A stretch of DNA of 64,000 nt from an uncultured Clostridium sp. (GCF_910588715.1 NZ_CAJURG010000002.1:168183-232182), one strand, 5' to 3'. Counted from the first letter of the stretch, positions 33,982-44,136 are shown. Notes: a model not told the origin generated them from the letters alone. Numbers and translations are program-made.

Positions 33982-34512
33982 TTACATTTCTATTCCTATT
34001 CTAGATGGTATTCCTTCTTCAAAAGGATGCTTTATACATTTCATTTCTGTTACATAATTTGCAAGTTCTATAAGTTCAGGTTTTGGATCTCTTCCAGTCA
34101 TAACAACTTCTAATCCTTCAGGTTTATTTTTTAAAAATTCTATAACATCGTTTAATTCAATAAATCCATTATTTATAGTTGCTATCATTTCATCTAATAT
34201 TAAAAGGTCATATTCCTTAGTATTTATAATTTTAATTATTTCTTTAAATCTTTTAGTATGTTCTAGTTTTGCTTCATTTTTTTCAGCCTCATTCATGTTC
34301 CATACAAATTTATTTACAGGTTTTCCTAATAAAAAATTAATATTTTCTTTTAATTTTTCTAATGATACTAGCTCTCCACTTTTTCCACTTTTTAAAAATT
34401 GAGTTATAAAAACTTTTTTATCTCTACCTGCTGCTCTAATTGCAAGTCCCATAGCCGCGGTAGTTTTTCCTTTTCCATCTCCACAATATATATGTATAAG
34501 TCCTTTTTCCAT
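33982..34512 (-). CDS. cobO: Cob(I)yrinic acid a,c-diamide adenosyltransferase (CobO/BtuR)
   Basis: 176 residues. The P-loop GDGKGKTTAAMG (about 10-21) and the Walker B-like LLILDEM and VVMTGRDP are typical of CobA/CobO adenosyltransferases, which attach 5'-deoxyadenosine to the corrin cobalt. It stands alone here with no other cobalamin gene, so it may serve salvage. AGGAG site before ATG. Confidence 0.92.
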   Translation of the reverse strand: MEKGLIHIYCGDGKGKTTAAMGLAIRAAGRDKKVFITQFLKSGKSGELVSLEKLKENINFLLGKPVNKFVWNMNEAEKNEAKLEHTKRFKEIIKIINTKEYDLLILDEMIATINNGFIELNDVIEFLKNKPEGLEVVMTGRDPKPELIELANYVTEMKCIKHPFEEGIPSRIGIEM

Positions 34513-34630
34513 AAAATCTACTCCTAAAATATTTTCTTAATTTATTTTTTACTATAATACTTTTTATATAATATTATTGTCAACTATAAGATTAAAATTT
34601 ATTTCTCCCAATAAGCTTTATATAATAAAA

Positions 34631-34679
34631 ATGAGTCATATTACATTGAAATTTTTTAATTCAATATAATATAACTCAT
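34631..34679. repeat. Intergenic palindrome copy B
   Basis: ATGAGT-ATATTA-ATTGAA type arms: left arm 34631-34650, right arm TTCAATATAATATAACTCAT to 34679, two mismatches. Downstream of the YeiH gene on the minus strand, a likely terminator. Confidence 0.8.
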
Positions 34680-34694
34680 TCTTTTTTTAATTTA

Positions 34695-35720
34695 TTATCT
34701 TATTAATATAAATATTAGTATTAAAGCTGCAACTATTTGTAATGATCCTACACCTAAAGCATATAAAGAAACTGCTTTTCCTTGTTTAAGTAATTCTCTT
34801 ACATTAACTCTTAATCCTATAGCTGCTAATGCTATAATCTCAAGATTGTTACTTATACTTTTACATACATGAGATACATTTAAAGGTATAATCTTTAAAG
34901 AAAATAAAGCACAAGTTACAAAGAATCCTATAACATACCAAGGAATTTTAACTTTTTTCTTTTCAATTTCTGTTACTTCTTCTTTAACTATTTCACCATT
35001 ACTTTTTTGTTTTAAATGTCCAAATACAAATACTACTACAACTAAAAGTACAACTCTTAATATTTTAAATATCATAGCCATATCTTTTACTTCTTCACCA
35101 ACCATAGCTCCACTAGCTGCAACTTGACCTACTGATTGTAAAGTACCCCCAATTAAAGCTCCCGTTTGCATAGTTTCTGCATGGAATAATGCTTTAGCTA
35201 TTAGAGGTAAAATAAACATTAAAACTATACCTGTAATATTTACTATAGTTATTGCTATACCCTTTTCCTTATCATCAGCTTCAATTACTGGTGCTGTTGC
35301 TGCTATTGCAGAAGAACCACAAACAGCATTTCCACTAGCCATTAAAAATCTGAAGTTTTCACTAAATCCCAACTTCTTTCCTATATATATTGAACCAATT
35401 ACTGTTATTGCCATTTGTAATATTATAAAGACAAATCCACCTATTCCTAATTCTAATAATGTTCCAATACTTAAAGTTGCTCCTAATAAAACAATAGAAT
35501 ATGATAAAATATCAGTTTCTGAAAACTTATATCCTTTTTGAAAAACTTCTTGATTTAAAAATAAGTTTCCCACAAACATTCCCAGAAAAATTGATATTGT
35601 TCCAGCTCCTAATTTCGGTACAAATTTAGCAAGTAATATTCCTACAAATGCTACTGCTATTGAAACAAGTAATCCAGGTAATATACCTTTTACATAATCA
35701 AGAAATTTATTATCGTTCAT
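34695..35720 (-). CDS. YeiH family putative sulfate exporter
   Basis: 341 residues, nine or ten membrane helices, with the conserved SGNAVCGSSAIAATAPVI segment and the GGTLQSVGQVAASGA repeat that mark the YeiH/Cons_hypoth698 family. It starts at ATG 35720, ten bases after AGGAGG; a frame to 35762 adds a stretch before the site. It is divergent from a LysR-type gene, the standard arrangement for YeiH with its YeiE/CysL-like regulator. The transport substrate is only inferred for the family. Confidence 0.87.
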   Translation of the reverse strand: MNDNKFLDYVKGILPGLLVSIAVAFVGILLAKFVPKLGAGTISIFLGMFVGNLFLNQEVFQKGYKFSETDILSYSIVLLGATLSIGTLLELGIGGFVFIILQMAITVIGSIYIGKKLGFSENFRFLMASGNAVCGSSAIAATAPVIEADDKEKGIAITIVNITGIVLMFILPLIAKALFHAETMQTGALIGGTLQSVGQVAASGAMVGEEVKDMAMIFKILRVVLLVVVVFVFGHLKQKSNGEIVKEEVTEIEKKKVKIPWYVIGFFVTCALFSLKIIPLNVSHVCKSISNNLEIIALAAIGLRVNVRELLKQGKAVSLYALGVGSLQIVAALILIFILIR

Positions 35721-35909
35721 ATATATTATTCCTCCTAAAAAAATTTTATCTGTTTTTAGCACTTAGCTTAGTATACATATAAACTTATCATTAGTAAAAT
35801 AAATATTAAATATAATAATGATTACTTTCTTTAATAATTATTGTATAATGTATTTATTAAATATAGTTTACCCATTTAATTTATATATTAATACTAGGAG
35901 GTTATTGCA

Positions 35910-36812
35910 TTGATTGAAGAATTTAAAACTTTTATTGCGGTTGTAGATTTTAAAAACTTTACTAAAGCTGCTGAGTATCTAAACCTTTCACAACCAAGTG
36001 TTAGTACACATATAAAAAATTTAGAAATTATTTTTGGAGTTACTTTAATAAATAGATCTGTTAAACAAAAAACTATATCTATTACAGAAAGCGGTTATAC
36101 TTTATATAAAAGGGCTAAAGAGATAATAAACCTTTTAGATGTTACATTTATGGATGTAAAAACACTTTCAACTTCAATTAAAGGCACCATAAAAATAGGA
36201 GCTAGCTTAACTATTGGTGAATATATATTACCAAAATTTTTAGCCCACTTTTCTAATAAATATCCTGATGTAGATATTGAAGTTAAAATAGAAAATACAT
36301 CCTTTATATCTTCAGAACTAAAAAAAATGAAATTGGATATAGGTCTTATAGAAGGTTCAGTATCATCTGCTTTATTTAAACAAGAATATTTTTTAGAAGA
36401 CGAAATGGTTCTTGTTGCGCCATTTCATAGCGACTTAAAAGACAAAGAAATTAAATTAGATAGTATTCAAAACAGAAGATGGATTGCTCGAGAAGAAGGT
36501 TCGGGAACAAGAGAATATCTTGATTTATTCTTTGCTCAAAATAAAATTATTCCAAAAAGTATTATGGTATTAGGTAGTAATTTAGCTATAAAAGAAGCCG
36601 TTAGAAATAATTTAGGTTTAACTATAACCTCTAAACATATAATTTTAGAAGCTGAATCTAGAAATGAATTAACTTCTCTAAAACTTAATAATGATTTTAG
36701 ACGTTCATTTTCTTACATATATCCAAAGGAGTTAACATTATCAAAAGCCGCACATATATTTTTAGAAGAACTTAAAGAATATACTAAAACAAATTCTATT
36801 AATAATAAATAG
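35910..36812 (+). CDS. LysR family transcriptional regulator (CysL/YeiE-like)
   Basis: 300 residues: N-terminal winged helix (FIAVVDFKNFTKAAEYLNLSQPSVSTHIKNLE, 7-38) and a periplasmic-binding-like effector domain. The start is TTG 35910, eight bases after AGGAGG. It is divergent from the YeiH gene, 189 bases apart, so it probably controls that gene and itself. A TATAAT at 35844-35849 is a plausible -10. Confidence 0.9.
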   Translation: MIEEFKTFIAVVDFKNFTKAAEYLNLSQPSVSTHIKNLEIIFGVTLINRSVKQKTISITESGYTLYKRAKEIINLLDVTFMDVKTLSTSIKGTIKIGASLTIGEYILPKFLAHFSNKYPDVDIEVKIENTSFISSELKKMKLDIGLIEGSVSSALFKQEYFLEDEMVLVAPFHSDLKDKEIKLDSIQNRRWIAREEGSGTREYLDLFFAQNKIIPKSIMVLGSNLAIKEAVRNNLGLTITSKHIILEAESRNELTSLKLNNDFRRSFSYIYPKELTLSKAAHIFLEELKEYTKTNSINNK

Positions 36813-36818
36813 TATTAT

Positions 36819-36861
36819 GCACTAACATATGAGTAAAAAATTTTTTCTTCAATGTTAGTGC
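36819..36861. terminator. Bidirectional terminator
   Basis: GCACTAACAT/ATGTTAGTGC with an A/T-rich loop between the convergent LysR and cardiolipin synthase genes. Confidence 0.82.
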
Positions 36862-36870
36862 TAATTTTAA

Positions 36871-38310
36871 TTATAATACATCTGAAAATAATCTTGAGAT
36901 TGATTCTTTAATCCTAACTACTCTACCTCTATTTTTATATTTCTCTAAAGTTAACTCCTCACATTTAAGCATATCTTTTTCAAATTCAGCTTTTTGCTTC
37001 TTTGATATACCTTTAGAATAAATAAAAGCATTAACCTCAAAATTCAATTCATAACTTCTAGTATCCATATTTGCTGTTCCTATTGAACAAATTTCATCAT
37101 CAATAACAACAGTTTTAGCATGAAGGAAAGCAGTTTTATCATAATGATATATTTTTATTCCATATTCTAATAACTCTCCTGCATTAACCAAATTAGCCCA
37201 ATATACAAAAGGATGATCTCCTTTTCCAGGTATCATTATTTTTACATCAACTCCAGATGCTGAAGCTAATTTTAAACTATCTGATATAGTTTTATCAATT
37301 ATTAAGTAAGGAGATTGAATATATAAATATCTTTTGGCCTTTTGAATCATTTTTAAATATGCTAATTTAATTTCATATCTCTCGCTTAAATTAGGCCCAC
37401 TAGATACTATTTGCATTCCCGTATTAGGTTCTCCAATACTTTCATCACTAACTTCTAATACTTGAGTTAAATCTACATCCTCTTTAGTTGCGTATCTCCA
37501 ATCAGCTAAAAACCTTAAATTTAAATCTTTTACTGCACTACCTTTAAATTTAATATGAGTATCTCTCCAATATCCAAATTTTTTATCTTTACCTAGATAC
37601 TCATCTCCAACATTAAATCCTCCTACAAATCCAATTTTATCATCTATAACTACTATTTTTCTATGATTTCTAAAATTCATATTAATATTAATAAACTTTA
37701 ACCATGATGGAAAAAATTCTCCTGTTTTTCCTCCTACATCTCTCAAGCTTTTTAATACATCTTTATTTAATAATCTACTCCCTACAGAATCATATAATAA
37801 TCTAACTTCAACTCCAGCTTTAGCTTTTTCTTCTAATATATTTAATATTTTTGTTCCTATATCATCATTTTTAAATATGTAAAATTGTATATTTATACTT
37901 TTTTTAGCCTTACTAAGACTTTTAAGTAATGCATCAAAAAACTCTTTACCATCTGAGTACATACAAACTTCATTATCATCTCTATAAGGTGAATAATCTA
38001 TATTTTCTAATGCCATTACCATATCACTATTTTTAAAATTACTATTTTCTAATTGTAATTTTGTTCTTTCTTTTATTATTTTATTATATTCTTCAAGAAC
38101 TTTTATTTTTGAATTTTTAATTCCAAACATATTTGTCTTATTCATCTTTCTGCCAACAAGCAAAAATATTATAAATCCAATAAATGGTGCGATGTATAAA
38201 ATTAACATCCAAGCTATTATATTATTAGGTGAACGCTTCTCTTTAAAAACCATATAAATTATTGTTAATAAATTTATAATATGAATTAAAATAGTTAAAA
38301 ATTTAAACAT
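36871..38310 (-). CDS. cls: Cardiolipin synthase
   Basis: 479 residues: two N-terminal membrane helices (about 4-55), then two phospholipase D domains. HKD motifs are HRKIVVIDDKIGFVGG near 216 and HAKTVVIDDEICSIGT near 395. It condenses two phosphatidylglycerols to cardiolipin at the inner face. The start is ATG 38310, nine bases after GGAG. A Met-like TTG precedes it by one codon. Monocistronic. Confidence 0.93.
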   Translation of the reverse strand: MFKFLTILIHIINLLTIIYMVFKEKRSPNNIIAWMLILYIAPFIGFIIFLLVGRKMNKTNMFGIKNSKIKVLEEYNKIIKERTKLQLENSNFKNSDMVMALENIDYSPYRDDNEVCMYSDGKEFFDALLKSLSKAKKSINIQFYIFKNDDIGTKILNILEEKAKAGVEVRLLYDSVGSRLLNKDVLKSLRDVGGKTGEFFPSWLKFININMNFRNHRKIVVIDDKIGFVGGFNVGDEYLGKDKKFGYWRDTHIKFKGSAVKDLNLRFLADWRYATKEDVDLTQVLEVSDESIGEPNTGMQIVSSGPNLSERYEIKLAYLKMIQKAKRYLYIQSPYLIIDKTISDSLKLASASGVDVKIMIPGKGDHPFVYWANLVNAGELLEYGIKIYHYDKTAFLHAKTVVIDDEICSIGTANMDTRSYELNFEVNAFIYSKGISKKQKAEFEKDMLKCEELTLEKYKNRGRVVRIKESISRLFSDVL

Positions 38311-38437
38311 CAAACTTTTCTCCTTTGCACAGTCTTTTTTGCTAAATATGTTTATTTATTATATTTTAACATTATTATAGTATACATTAATTTAAAAACC
38401 ATTATCAAATTTATATTTTCCATAATATAAAAAAATA

Positions 38438-38495
38438 AAACCTCTATTATCTAGTATACTAAATTTTAATAAGTATACTTTTTAATTAGAGGTTC
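38438..38495 (-). terminator. Terminator of the sugar ABC operon
   Basis: AACCTCTA/TAGAGGTT outer and AGTATACT/AGTATACT inner arms form a branched or extended stem; T-run outside. Confidence 0.75.
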
Positions 38496-38508
38496 TATTT
38501 TAAATTAT

Positions 38509-39393
38509 CTACTTTATTGCACCCTTAGTCACTCCATTTATAATCCACTTTTGTGCAAATAAATAGAATATTAATAATGGTAATAATGCCAACAGATATG
38601 ATGCGAATGCTACATTATAGTTTGTTCCAAATTTAGATTGGAATATATATTGAGCTAATGGTAATGTTGCTTGACTTTGTTCACTTAATATTACAAGAGG
38701 CATCATTACATCATTCCAAGCCCAAAGTGCTGTCATAATCCCAACTGTTGCATGCATTGGTTTTAATAAAGGGAATATAACCTTCCAAAATACAGTCCAT
38801 TGCTTTGCGCCATCAACATATGCCGCTTCTTCAAGTTCAAGCGGGATATTTTTTAAATATCCAACATAAAGTAAGGTATTCATAGATATACCAAATACCA
38901 TATAAAGAATTGTCATACCAATTTTATTATCTAAGTTAAAGAAACTTACTTGTTTTACAAGCGGTAACATTAGCATTGAAAAAGGCACAAACATTGCACT
39001 TACAAAATAAAAATATACAAACTTATAAAATTTTTTATGCATATTTCTTGCAATAGCATATGCAACTAATGAATTTGTAACTATAGTTACTATTACAGCC
39101 CCTGCTGTTATAATTAAACTATTTAATATAGTATGAAAGAAATTAGTCATTTTAATAGCTTGTATAAAGTTATTAAAGTTCCATGTCTTAGGTAATGATA
39201 AAACATTCCCCATCATGTCAGATGGTTGTTTAAATGCTATAACAATAGTTATATAAAGAGGAAATAATATTGTTAGTGAACAAATAATAAGTAATATTGT
39301 AACCGACCAATTAATTTTACCATCTTGCTTTTTTATAAGTGATCCTTTTTTTATTTTAGATTTATTACTAGCTTTCAAACTTACTTCCGCCAT
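38509..39393 (-). CDS. Sugar ABC transporter permease (MalG/MsmG-like)
   Basis: 294 residues, six membrane helices, with the EAA loop ELEEAAYVDGAKQWTVFWKVIFPLLKP near 190-215 that contacts the ATPase. It overlaps the upstream permease stop by one base. Third and last gene of the alpha-galactoside uptake unit. No ATPase gene lies in the unit, so a shared MsmX/MsmK-type ATPase elsewhere must serve it (inference from other Firmicutes). Confidence 0.92.
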   Translation of the reverse strand: MAEVSLKASNKSKIKKGSLIKKQDGKINWSVTILLIICSLTILFPLYITIVIAFKQPSDMMGNVLSLPKTWNFNNFIQAIKMTNFFHTILNSLIITAGAVIVTIVTNSLVAYAIARNMHKKFYKFVYFYFVSAMFVPFSMLMLPLVKQVSFFNLDNKIGMTILYMVFGISMNTLLYVGYLKNIPLELEEAAYVDGAKQWTVFWKVIFPLLKPMHATVGIMTALWAWNDVMMPLVILSEQSQATLPLAQYIFQSKFGTNYNVAFASYLLALLPLLIFYLFAQKWIINGVTKGAIK

Positions 39394-40256
39394 TATAGTT
39401 GAACCTCCCTTTTTTCTAGTATCTTAATTTGGAATAATGATATAGCTACAATAACTATAAAATATATTACTGAGTTTGCTGATTGATATCCAAATTGACT
39501 TCCACCAAATCCTGCTTTATATATAAGCATAGAAATTGATTCTGTTGATTGTGCAGGTCCTCCAGCTGTTAATGACATAATTTGATCAAATACCATTAAG
39601 AAGTTTTTCATACACAAAACCATGTTTATAGTAAAAAATGGTGCTATTAAAGGGAATGTAATTTTTCTAAATTGAAGCCATTTTCCAGCTCCATCAATTC
39701 CACTTGCTTCATAAACATCATCAGGAATAGTTTGAAGCCCTGAAATATAAATTATAGTATTAAAAGCTATTGATTGCCATGCTACTACAATTACTACACC
39801 TATCCATGCTAGGCTTGTACTTCCAAGTATACTTTTACTTAGAACTTCACTTCCCATAACTTCACCTAACTTAGGAATTATAAATGTAAAAATATAATTA
39901 AATATATATCCTACGATTAACCCCCCTAAAATATTAGGTAAGAAATATAATCCTCTTAAAGTCGTTTTAAACTTTATTTTTGAATTTAAAGCTACTGCCA
40001 ATGCTAAGCTTATTATATTTACTATTATTGTTGTAACTATAGCAAATTTAAAGGTAAACATATATGAATTTAATACTCTCGAATCAGTAAATAGATCCTT
40101 AAAATTCATTAACCCAACAAAATCAAAATCTCCAAATCCTCTAAAATTTGTAAAGCTATACATCACACCTTTTAATAATGGGAATGTATGGAACAAGAAA
40201 AATACAACTATCATTGGTATTACTGTACATAGGAAAAACATATTTCGTTTCTTCAT
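39393..40256 (-). CDS. Sugar ABC transporter permease (MalF/MsmF-like)
   Basis: 287 residues, six membrane helices, EAA loop DDVYEASGIDGAGKWLQFRKITFPLI near 182-208. GAGGGG precedes the ATG 19 bases after the binding-protein gene. It pairs with the MsmG-like permease. Confidence 0.92.
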   Translation of the reverse strand: MKKRNMFFLCTVIPMIVVFFLFHTFPLLKGVMYSFTNFRGFGDFDFVGLMNFKDLFTDSRVLNSYMFTFKFAIVTTIIVNIISLALAVALNSKIKFKTTLRGLYFLPNILGGLIVGYIFNYIFTFIIPKLGEVMGSEVLSKSILGSTSLAWIGVVIVVAWQSIAFNTIIYISGLQTIPDDVYEASGIDGAGKWLQFRKITFPLIAPFFTINMVLCMKNFLMVFDQIMSLTAGGPAQSTESISMLIYKAGFGGSQFGYQSANSVIYFIVIVAISLFQIKILEKREVQL

Positions 40257-40275
40257 TTCTAATTACCCCTCCATA

Positions 40276-41529
40276 TTATTCTTTAATATATTGCCTATTT
40301 GCCTTCATCCATTCCTTTTGGAAGTTATTTAAAAACTTTTCTTTGTCTCCATCTAAAAGATATGTTTGCACCATATCAGAAGCTGGTAATTCCGCAGGAT
40401 AGAAATGATCTTGGAAATCTACTACTCTTGAACCTTCAAAAAACTCATCAAAAGCTTCAAACTTAGAATCTTCTTGCTTTACACCTTTAATTGCAGAAAA
40501 TGCACTTTGCTCTTCTATATAAACCTTCGCATTTTCTTCCTCTAATAAAAAGTTTATAAATCTTATACTTTCTTCTTTGTTTTTAGAATCCTTTGGAATA
40601 GCAAAATATACGTCAACTCCAGAAACTAATTTATTTTCTTCTTCATTATTTGATGCAGGTAATGGGAACATTCCTAAATTCAAATTAGGATTTACAGTTA
40701 ATATAGCTGGAATTGCATAGCTTCCTTGTAAATACATTGCCGATTCTCCATTTGCAAAAGCTGTATTACCATCATTGTAACCTACTCCAAAATTATCAGA
40801 ATGACCATATTTCATTAATTTCATAATCTTATCTGTTGTTTCAGAATATAATTCATTAAATGTAGTTTCCTTATTATTTACCCTTTTAAAAGAATCACTG
40901 CTAACTAATGTGCTTGATATAGTATTCCATGGAGGTAAAGCCGTCCATGATTCTTTTAAAGTAAAATAAAATGGTGTTATTTCTTTATCTTGAAGTGTTT
41001 GTGCTAGATTTAAAAATTCATTCCAAGTTTTAGGTATTGATAATCCTAAACTTTCAAAAATATCTTTATTATATATAACTCCACTTGCATTTAGTGCATA
41101 AGGAACTCCATAAACTCCATTTACACTTTCAATTTCTAAATCTTTTAACATCTTATTATAAACTGGATCAATAACACTAAAATCTATTTTGTCACTTAAA
41201 TCTTCTAATATGTTTGCATCTACAAAGTCAGCAAAACTTCTATCTGCTGATAAAGATATGATATCTGGAACATCTCCTTTTACTAATCTAGTTTTTAATA
41301 CTGTTGTTGCATCTGGAGGTGCACTAACAACTACATCAATATCTGGATTTTCATTTTCAAACTTCTCCACTAGCTTATTATAAGTATCTACAGCTTCTAT
41401 TTTATTACTAAAAAATACTATTTGTTTTTTAGTCCCATTAACAAAAGCATCACTAGAACATCCAGTAAGTACTGTTGTAAACATTGAAGTTACAACCAAA
41501 ATTGTTGCTATCAACTTTTTCTTTCTCAT
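40276..41529 (-). CDS. Sugar-binding lipoprotein (MsmE-like, family 1 SBP)
   Basis: 417 residues. The signal peptide ends in a lipobox LTGC at about 20-23, so it is anchored in the outer leaflet. The mature chain is a family 1 extracellular solute-binding protein. First gene of the uptake operon, preceded by an AraC-type box, a -10 and a near-perfect cre. Oligosaccharide specificity is inferred from the neighbouring alpha-galactosidase: raffinose, stachyose or melibiose are likely. Confidence 0.9.
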   Translation of the reverse strand: MRKKKLIATILVVTSMFTTVLTGCSSDAFVNGTKKQIVFFSNKIEAVDTYNKLVEKFENENPDIDVVVSAPPDATTVLKTRLVKGDVPDIISLSADRSFADFVDANILEDLSDKIDFSVIDPVYNKMLKDLEIESVNGVYGVPYALNASGVIYNKDIFESLGLSIPKTWNEFLNLAQTLQDKEITPFYFTLKESWTALPPWNTISSTLVSSDSFKRVNNKETTFNELYSETTDKIMKLMKYGHSDNFGVGYNDGNTAFANGESAMYLQGSYAIPAILTVNPNLNLGMFPLPASNNEEENKLVSGVDVYFAIPKDSKNKEESIRFINFLLEEENAKVYIEEQSAFSAIKGVKQEDSKFEAFDEFFEGSRVVDFQDHFYPAELPASDMVQTYLLDGDKEKFLNNFQKEWMKANRQYIKE

Positions 41530-41547
41530 TATTCCATCCCCTCTTTT

Positions 41548-41561
41548 TTATATCGTTTACA
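41548..41561 (-). promoter_or_regulatory. CcpA cre site of the sugar ABC operon
   Basis: Minus strand TGTAAACGATATAA matches TGWAANCGNTNWCA at 13 of 14. It lies just after the -10 at 41567-41572, on the predicted transcription start, an ideal place for carbon repression. Confidence 0.7.
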
Positions 41562-41566
41562 TATTT

Positions 41567-41629
41567 ATTTTAAAGCTTTTCATAATCCCTCTAAATAGAT
41601 TAATGTGATAAAAACATGTCTAAATGTTA
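41567..41629 (-). promoter_or_regulatory. AraC box and -10 of the sugar ABC operon
   Basis: The box AACATGTCTAAATGTTA (41613-41629, read on the plus strand) lies 40 bp upstream of TAAAAT (41572-41567) on the minus strand. There is no good -35, as expected for an activator-dependent promoter. Confidence 0.7.
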
Positions 41630-41736
41630 GGTTTATTATTTTAAATTTACCCTTTTCGCAAAATTTATCACTTTTATTCGATATATGTTGCATTATATAA
41701 TTTTATTAATTAAAATTTAAATGTATAATAAATATC

Positions 41737-41753
41737 AACATGTTTAAATGTTG
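41737..41753. promoter_or_regulatory. AraC box at the regulator's own start region
   Basis: AACATGTTTAAATGTTG differs from the other three boxes by one or two bases. It begins eight bases after a TATAAT (41724-41729), at the predicted start site, and lies opposite in orientation relative to its gene, so autorepression is likely. Confidence 0.6.
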
Positions 41754-41768
41754 TATTTAGGAGGATTT

Positions 41769-42626
41769 ATGTTAGATATATACTTTTTAGAAAACACAAA
41801 CCGAAATTTCAATGATTTATATCTTTGTTATTGTGGATTAGAAAAATGTGCTCCTTTATATTCATTTGGTCCAGCCGTTAGACCAACCTATTTAATACAT
41901 TATGTTTTAGACGGTAAAGGTTATTATTATGTAAATGATAATAAATATACTGTAGAAAAAAATCAGGGATTTTTAATAGAACCAAATGTCGTTACCTTTT
42001 ATCAAGCAGATAAAGAAAATCCTTGGACATATCTTTGGATTGGAATTGATGGTGATAAAGTTAAACTCTATTTAAATGCTGCTGGATTAAATGAAAACAA
42101 TTTAATTTTTAATTATGAAAAAGATGACTCATTAAAAGAATATGTGTTAGAAATGTTAAAGCATCATACAATGTCTGATTCTGATGCCTTTAAAATAGAA
42201 GGATTATTATATTTATTTTTTTCAAAATTATGTGAAGATCGTAAAGAAGTAGTATCACTAAGCACAGAAGAAAACACTAATAATTACATAAATAAAGCAA
42301 TTGAATTTATTCAAAATAATTATCATAATTCTATTAAAGTAACAGACATAGCTGATTATATTTGTTTAAATAGAAGTTATTTAACATCAATTTTTCAAAG
42401 TAACTTAAATATGTCTCCTCAAAAATTTTTAATTAAGTTTAGAATTACTAAAGCCGCTGAATTGCTTTATAATACAGACCTTCCAATAACTAATATAGCT
42501 TATTCTTGTGGATATAGTGATCCACTTGCATTTTCTAAGGCTTTCAAAAAAATTAAAGGAGTTAGCCCTAAAGAATACCGAAATACTAAAAAAGAAACTA
42601 CAGAAAAATTTCTACTATCTGAATAA
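41769..42626 (+). CDS. AraC family transcriptional regulator
   Basis: 285 residues: an N-terminal cupin sugar-sensing domain (to about 160) and a C-terminal pair of helix-turn-helix motifs (SIKVTDIADYICLNRSYLTSIFQSN ... PITNIAYSCGYSDPLAFSKAFKK). The start is ATG 41769 after TAGGAGG; an ATG at 41748 overlaps that site. It lies between the ABC transporter and the symporter/alpha-galactosidase genes and probably activates all three units through the shared box (MsmR/RafR-like). Confidence 0.9.
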   Translation: MLDIYFLENTNRNFNDLYLCYCGLEKCAPLYSFGPAVRPTYLIHYVLDGKGYYYVNDNKYTVEKNQGFLIEPNVVTFYQADKENPWTYLWIGIDGDKVKLYLNAAGLNENNLIFNYEKDDSLKEYVLEMLKHHTMSDSDAFKIEGLLYLFFSKLCEDRKEVVSLSTEENTNNYINKAIEFIQNNYHNSIKVTDIADYICLNRSYLTSIFQSNLNMSPQKFLIKFRITKAAELLYNTDLPITNIAYSCGYSDPLAFSKAFKKIKGVSPKEYRNTKKETTEKFLLSE

Positions 42627-42630
42627 AATT

Positions 42631-42668
42631 AAAATGGTTTGTAGATTTTATTATCTACAAACCATTTT
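42631..42668. terminator. Bidirectional terminator
   Basis: AAAATGGTTTGTAGAT/ATCTACAAACCATTTT between the convergent araC-type and symporter genes. Confidence 0.92.
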
Positions 42669-42711
42669 TTATTAGGAAAAATAATTATAAATTAAAAGGC
42701 TATTTTATAAA

Positions 42712-44070
42712 TTAAGCAGTTTCTACAGATTCACCACTTCTTAAATCTTCAAGTATTGCTTCATACTCTTTTTCAGTTAAATTATATCTTCTTAATGATA
42801 CAGCACTAACTATTGCAATTATTCCTGGAACTATTGAATACATTAAGTGTATTCCATTTAATGTAGTTAATGTTTGTGCTGTATTAGCTTGGTATCCAAC
42901 AAAAGCTAGTACATATCCACATAATGCTCCACCTAATGCACTTGCAAGCTTAGTTTTAAAAATATTTGAAGAGAATATCATACCTTCTGATCTCTTTCCA
43001 GTTTTCCATTCACCATACTCAACACAATCTGCAACCATTGATGCTAAAGATATATTAGCAGCTCCCTCTGCAAGTCCCATAACAGTATTTATTATTAATA
43101 ACATTGTTAAATTAGAATATCTTAATAAGAATATTGACACAAATCCAAGTGCATTAATTAATATTCCAAACAATGCAGTTTTTCTTTTTCCTAGTTTCTT
43201 AGTTATAATTGGAGTACAAATTCCTCCAAGCATTCCTGATACTATACTAATACCAGTAACTACTGGTATATAAGCTTCTGCATTAAAGTTATATTTTATA
43301 TAATATATTGAAAATCCATTTCTTAAAGCATATGTTATTTCTAACATTAACATAGATATTAATACTATTCTTAAAGGCTTATTAGTTTTAAATAATTCCT
43401 TTAATTGCTTTAATCCTTGTTTTTGAGGTTTTCTATCAGTTTTTATTTCTCTAACTCCTAATACAGTTATCCAAGTACAAATTGCAGCTGTTATTGAGTA
43501 AACTATAGCAACAGTTGTCCAATTTCCAAACTTAGCAACTAAAGGAAGAGTAAATACAGAAACAACTAGGCTTCCTCCAAATGCAATAGTTCTTGCAGAA
43601 GTTATTATCTTTGTTCTACCTTGAGGTGATTGAGTAATATTTGCAGATAATGACCAATAAGGTGTATCCATAGCTGTAAAGCAAATTCCCCATAATATGT
43701 AAGATACATATACCCAAACTAATTTTCCTGAATAACTTAAATTTGGAGAAGAGAAACACATTATAGTTGCTATTCCCATAAATATTGGAACAAATAAAAG
43801 ATATGGTCTACTTTTACCCATCTTAGATTTTGTGTTATCAACTATCATTCCCATAATTGGATCCGTTATTGCATCAATTATTCTAGCTACTAAAAACAGC
43901 GTTCCGACTGCAGCAGCACCTATTCCAAAACTATCTGTTAAGTAAATTGTTAAATATGTTCCTATCATTGCACATATTATATTATTCCCTAAACTTCCCA
44001 TCCCAAATGAGATTAACGTTTTCATAGAAACGTCATTTTCACTACATCCTACATTTTTTGCTACTTTCAT
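42712..44070 (-). CDS. GPH family sugar:cation symporter (MelB-like)
   Basis: 452 residues, twelve membrane helices, and the family signature RIIDAITDPIMGMIVDNTKS near 47-66 plus the KSKMGKSRPYLL loop. GPH carriers such as MelB move melibiose or other glycosides with Na+ or H+. It is monocistronic with its own AraC-box promoter, a second uptake route for alpha-galactosides beside the ABC system. Confidence 0.88.
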   Translation of the reverse strand: MKVAKNVGCSENDVSMKTLISFGMGSLGNNIICAMIGTYLTIYLTDSFGIGAAAVGTLFLVARIIDAITDPIMGMIVDNTKSKMGKSRPYLLFVPIFMGIATIMCFSSPNLSYSGKLVWVYVSYILWGICFTAMDTPYWSLSANITQSPQGRTKIITSARTIAFGGSLVVSVFTLPLVAKFGNWTTVAIVYSITAAICTWITVLGVREIKTDRKPQKQGLKQLKELFKTNKPLRIVLISMLMLEITYALRNGFSIYYIKYNFNAEAYIPVVTGISIVSGMLGGICTPIITKKLGKRKTALFGILINALGFVSIFLLRYSNLTMLLIINTVMGLAEGAANISLASMVADCVEYGEWKTGKRSEGMIFSSNIFKTKLASALGGALCGYVLAFVGYQANTAQTLTTLNGIHLMYSIVPGIIAIVSAVSLRRYNLTEKEYEAILEDLRSGESVETA

Positions 44071-44136
44071 TTTCTTACCCCTTTACTACACTTCATACTA
44101 ATATTGTTATTAATATATAATTAATTTACATAAATA

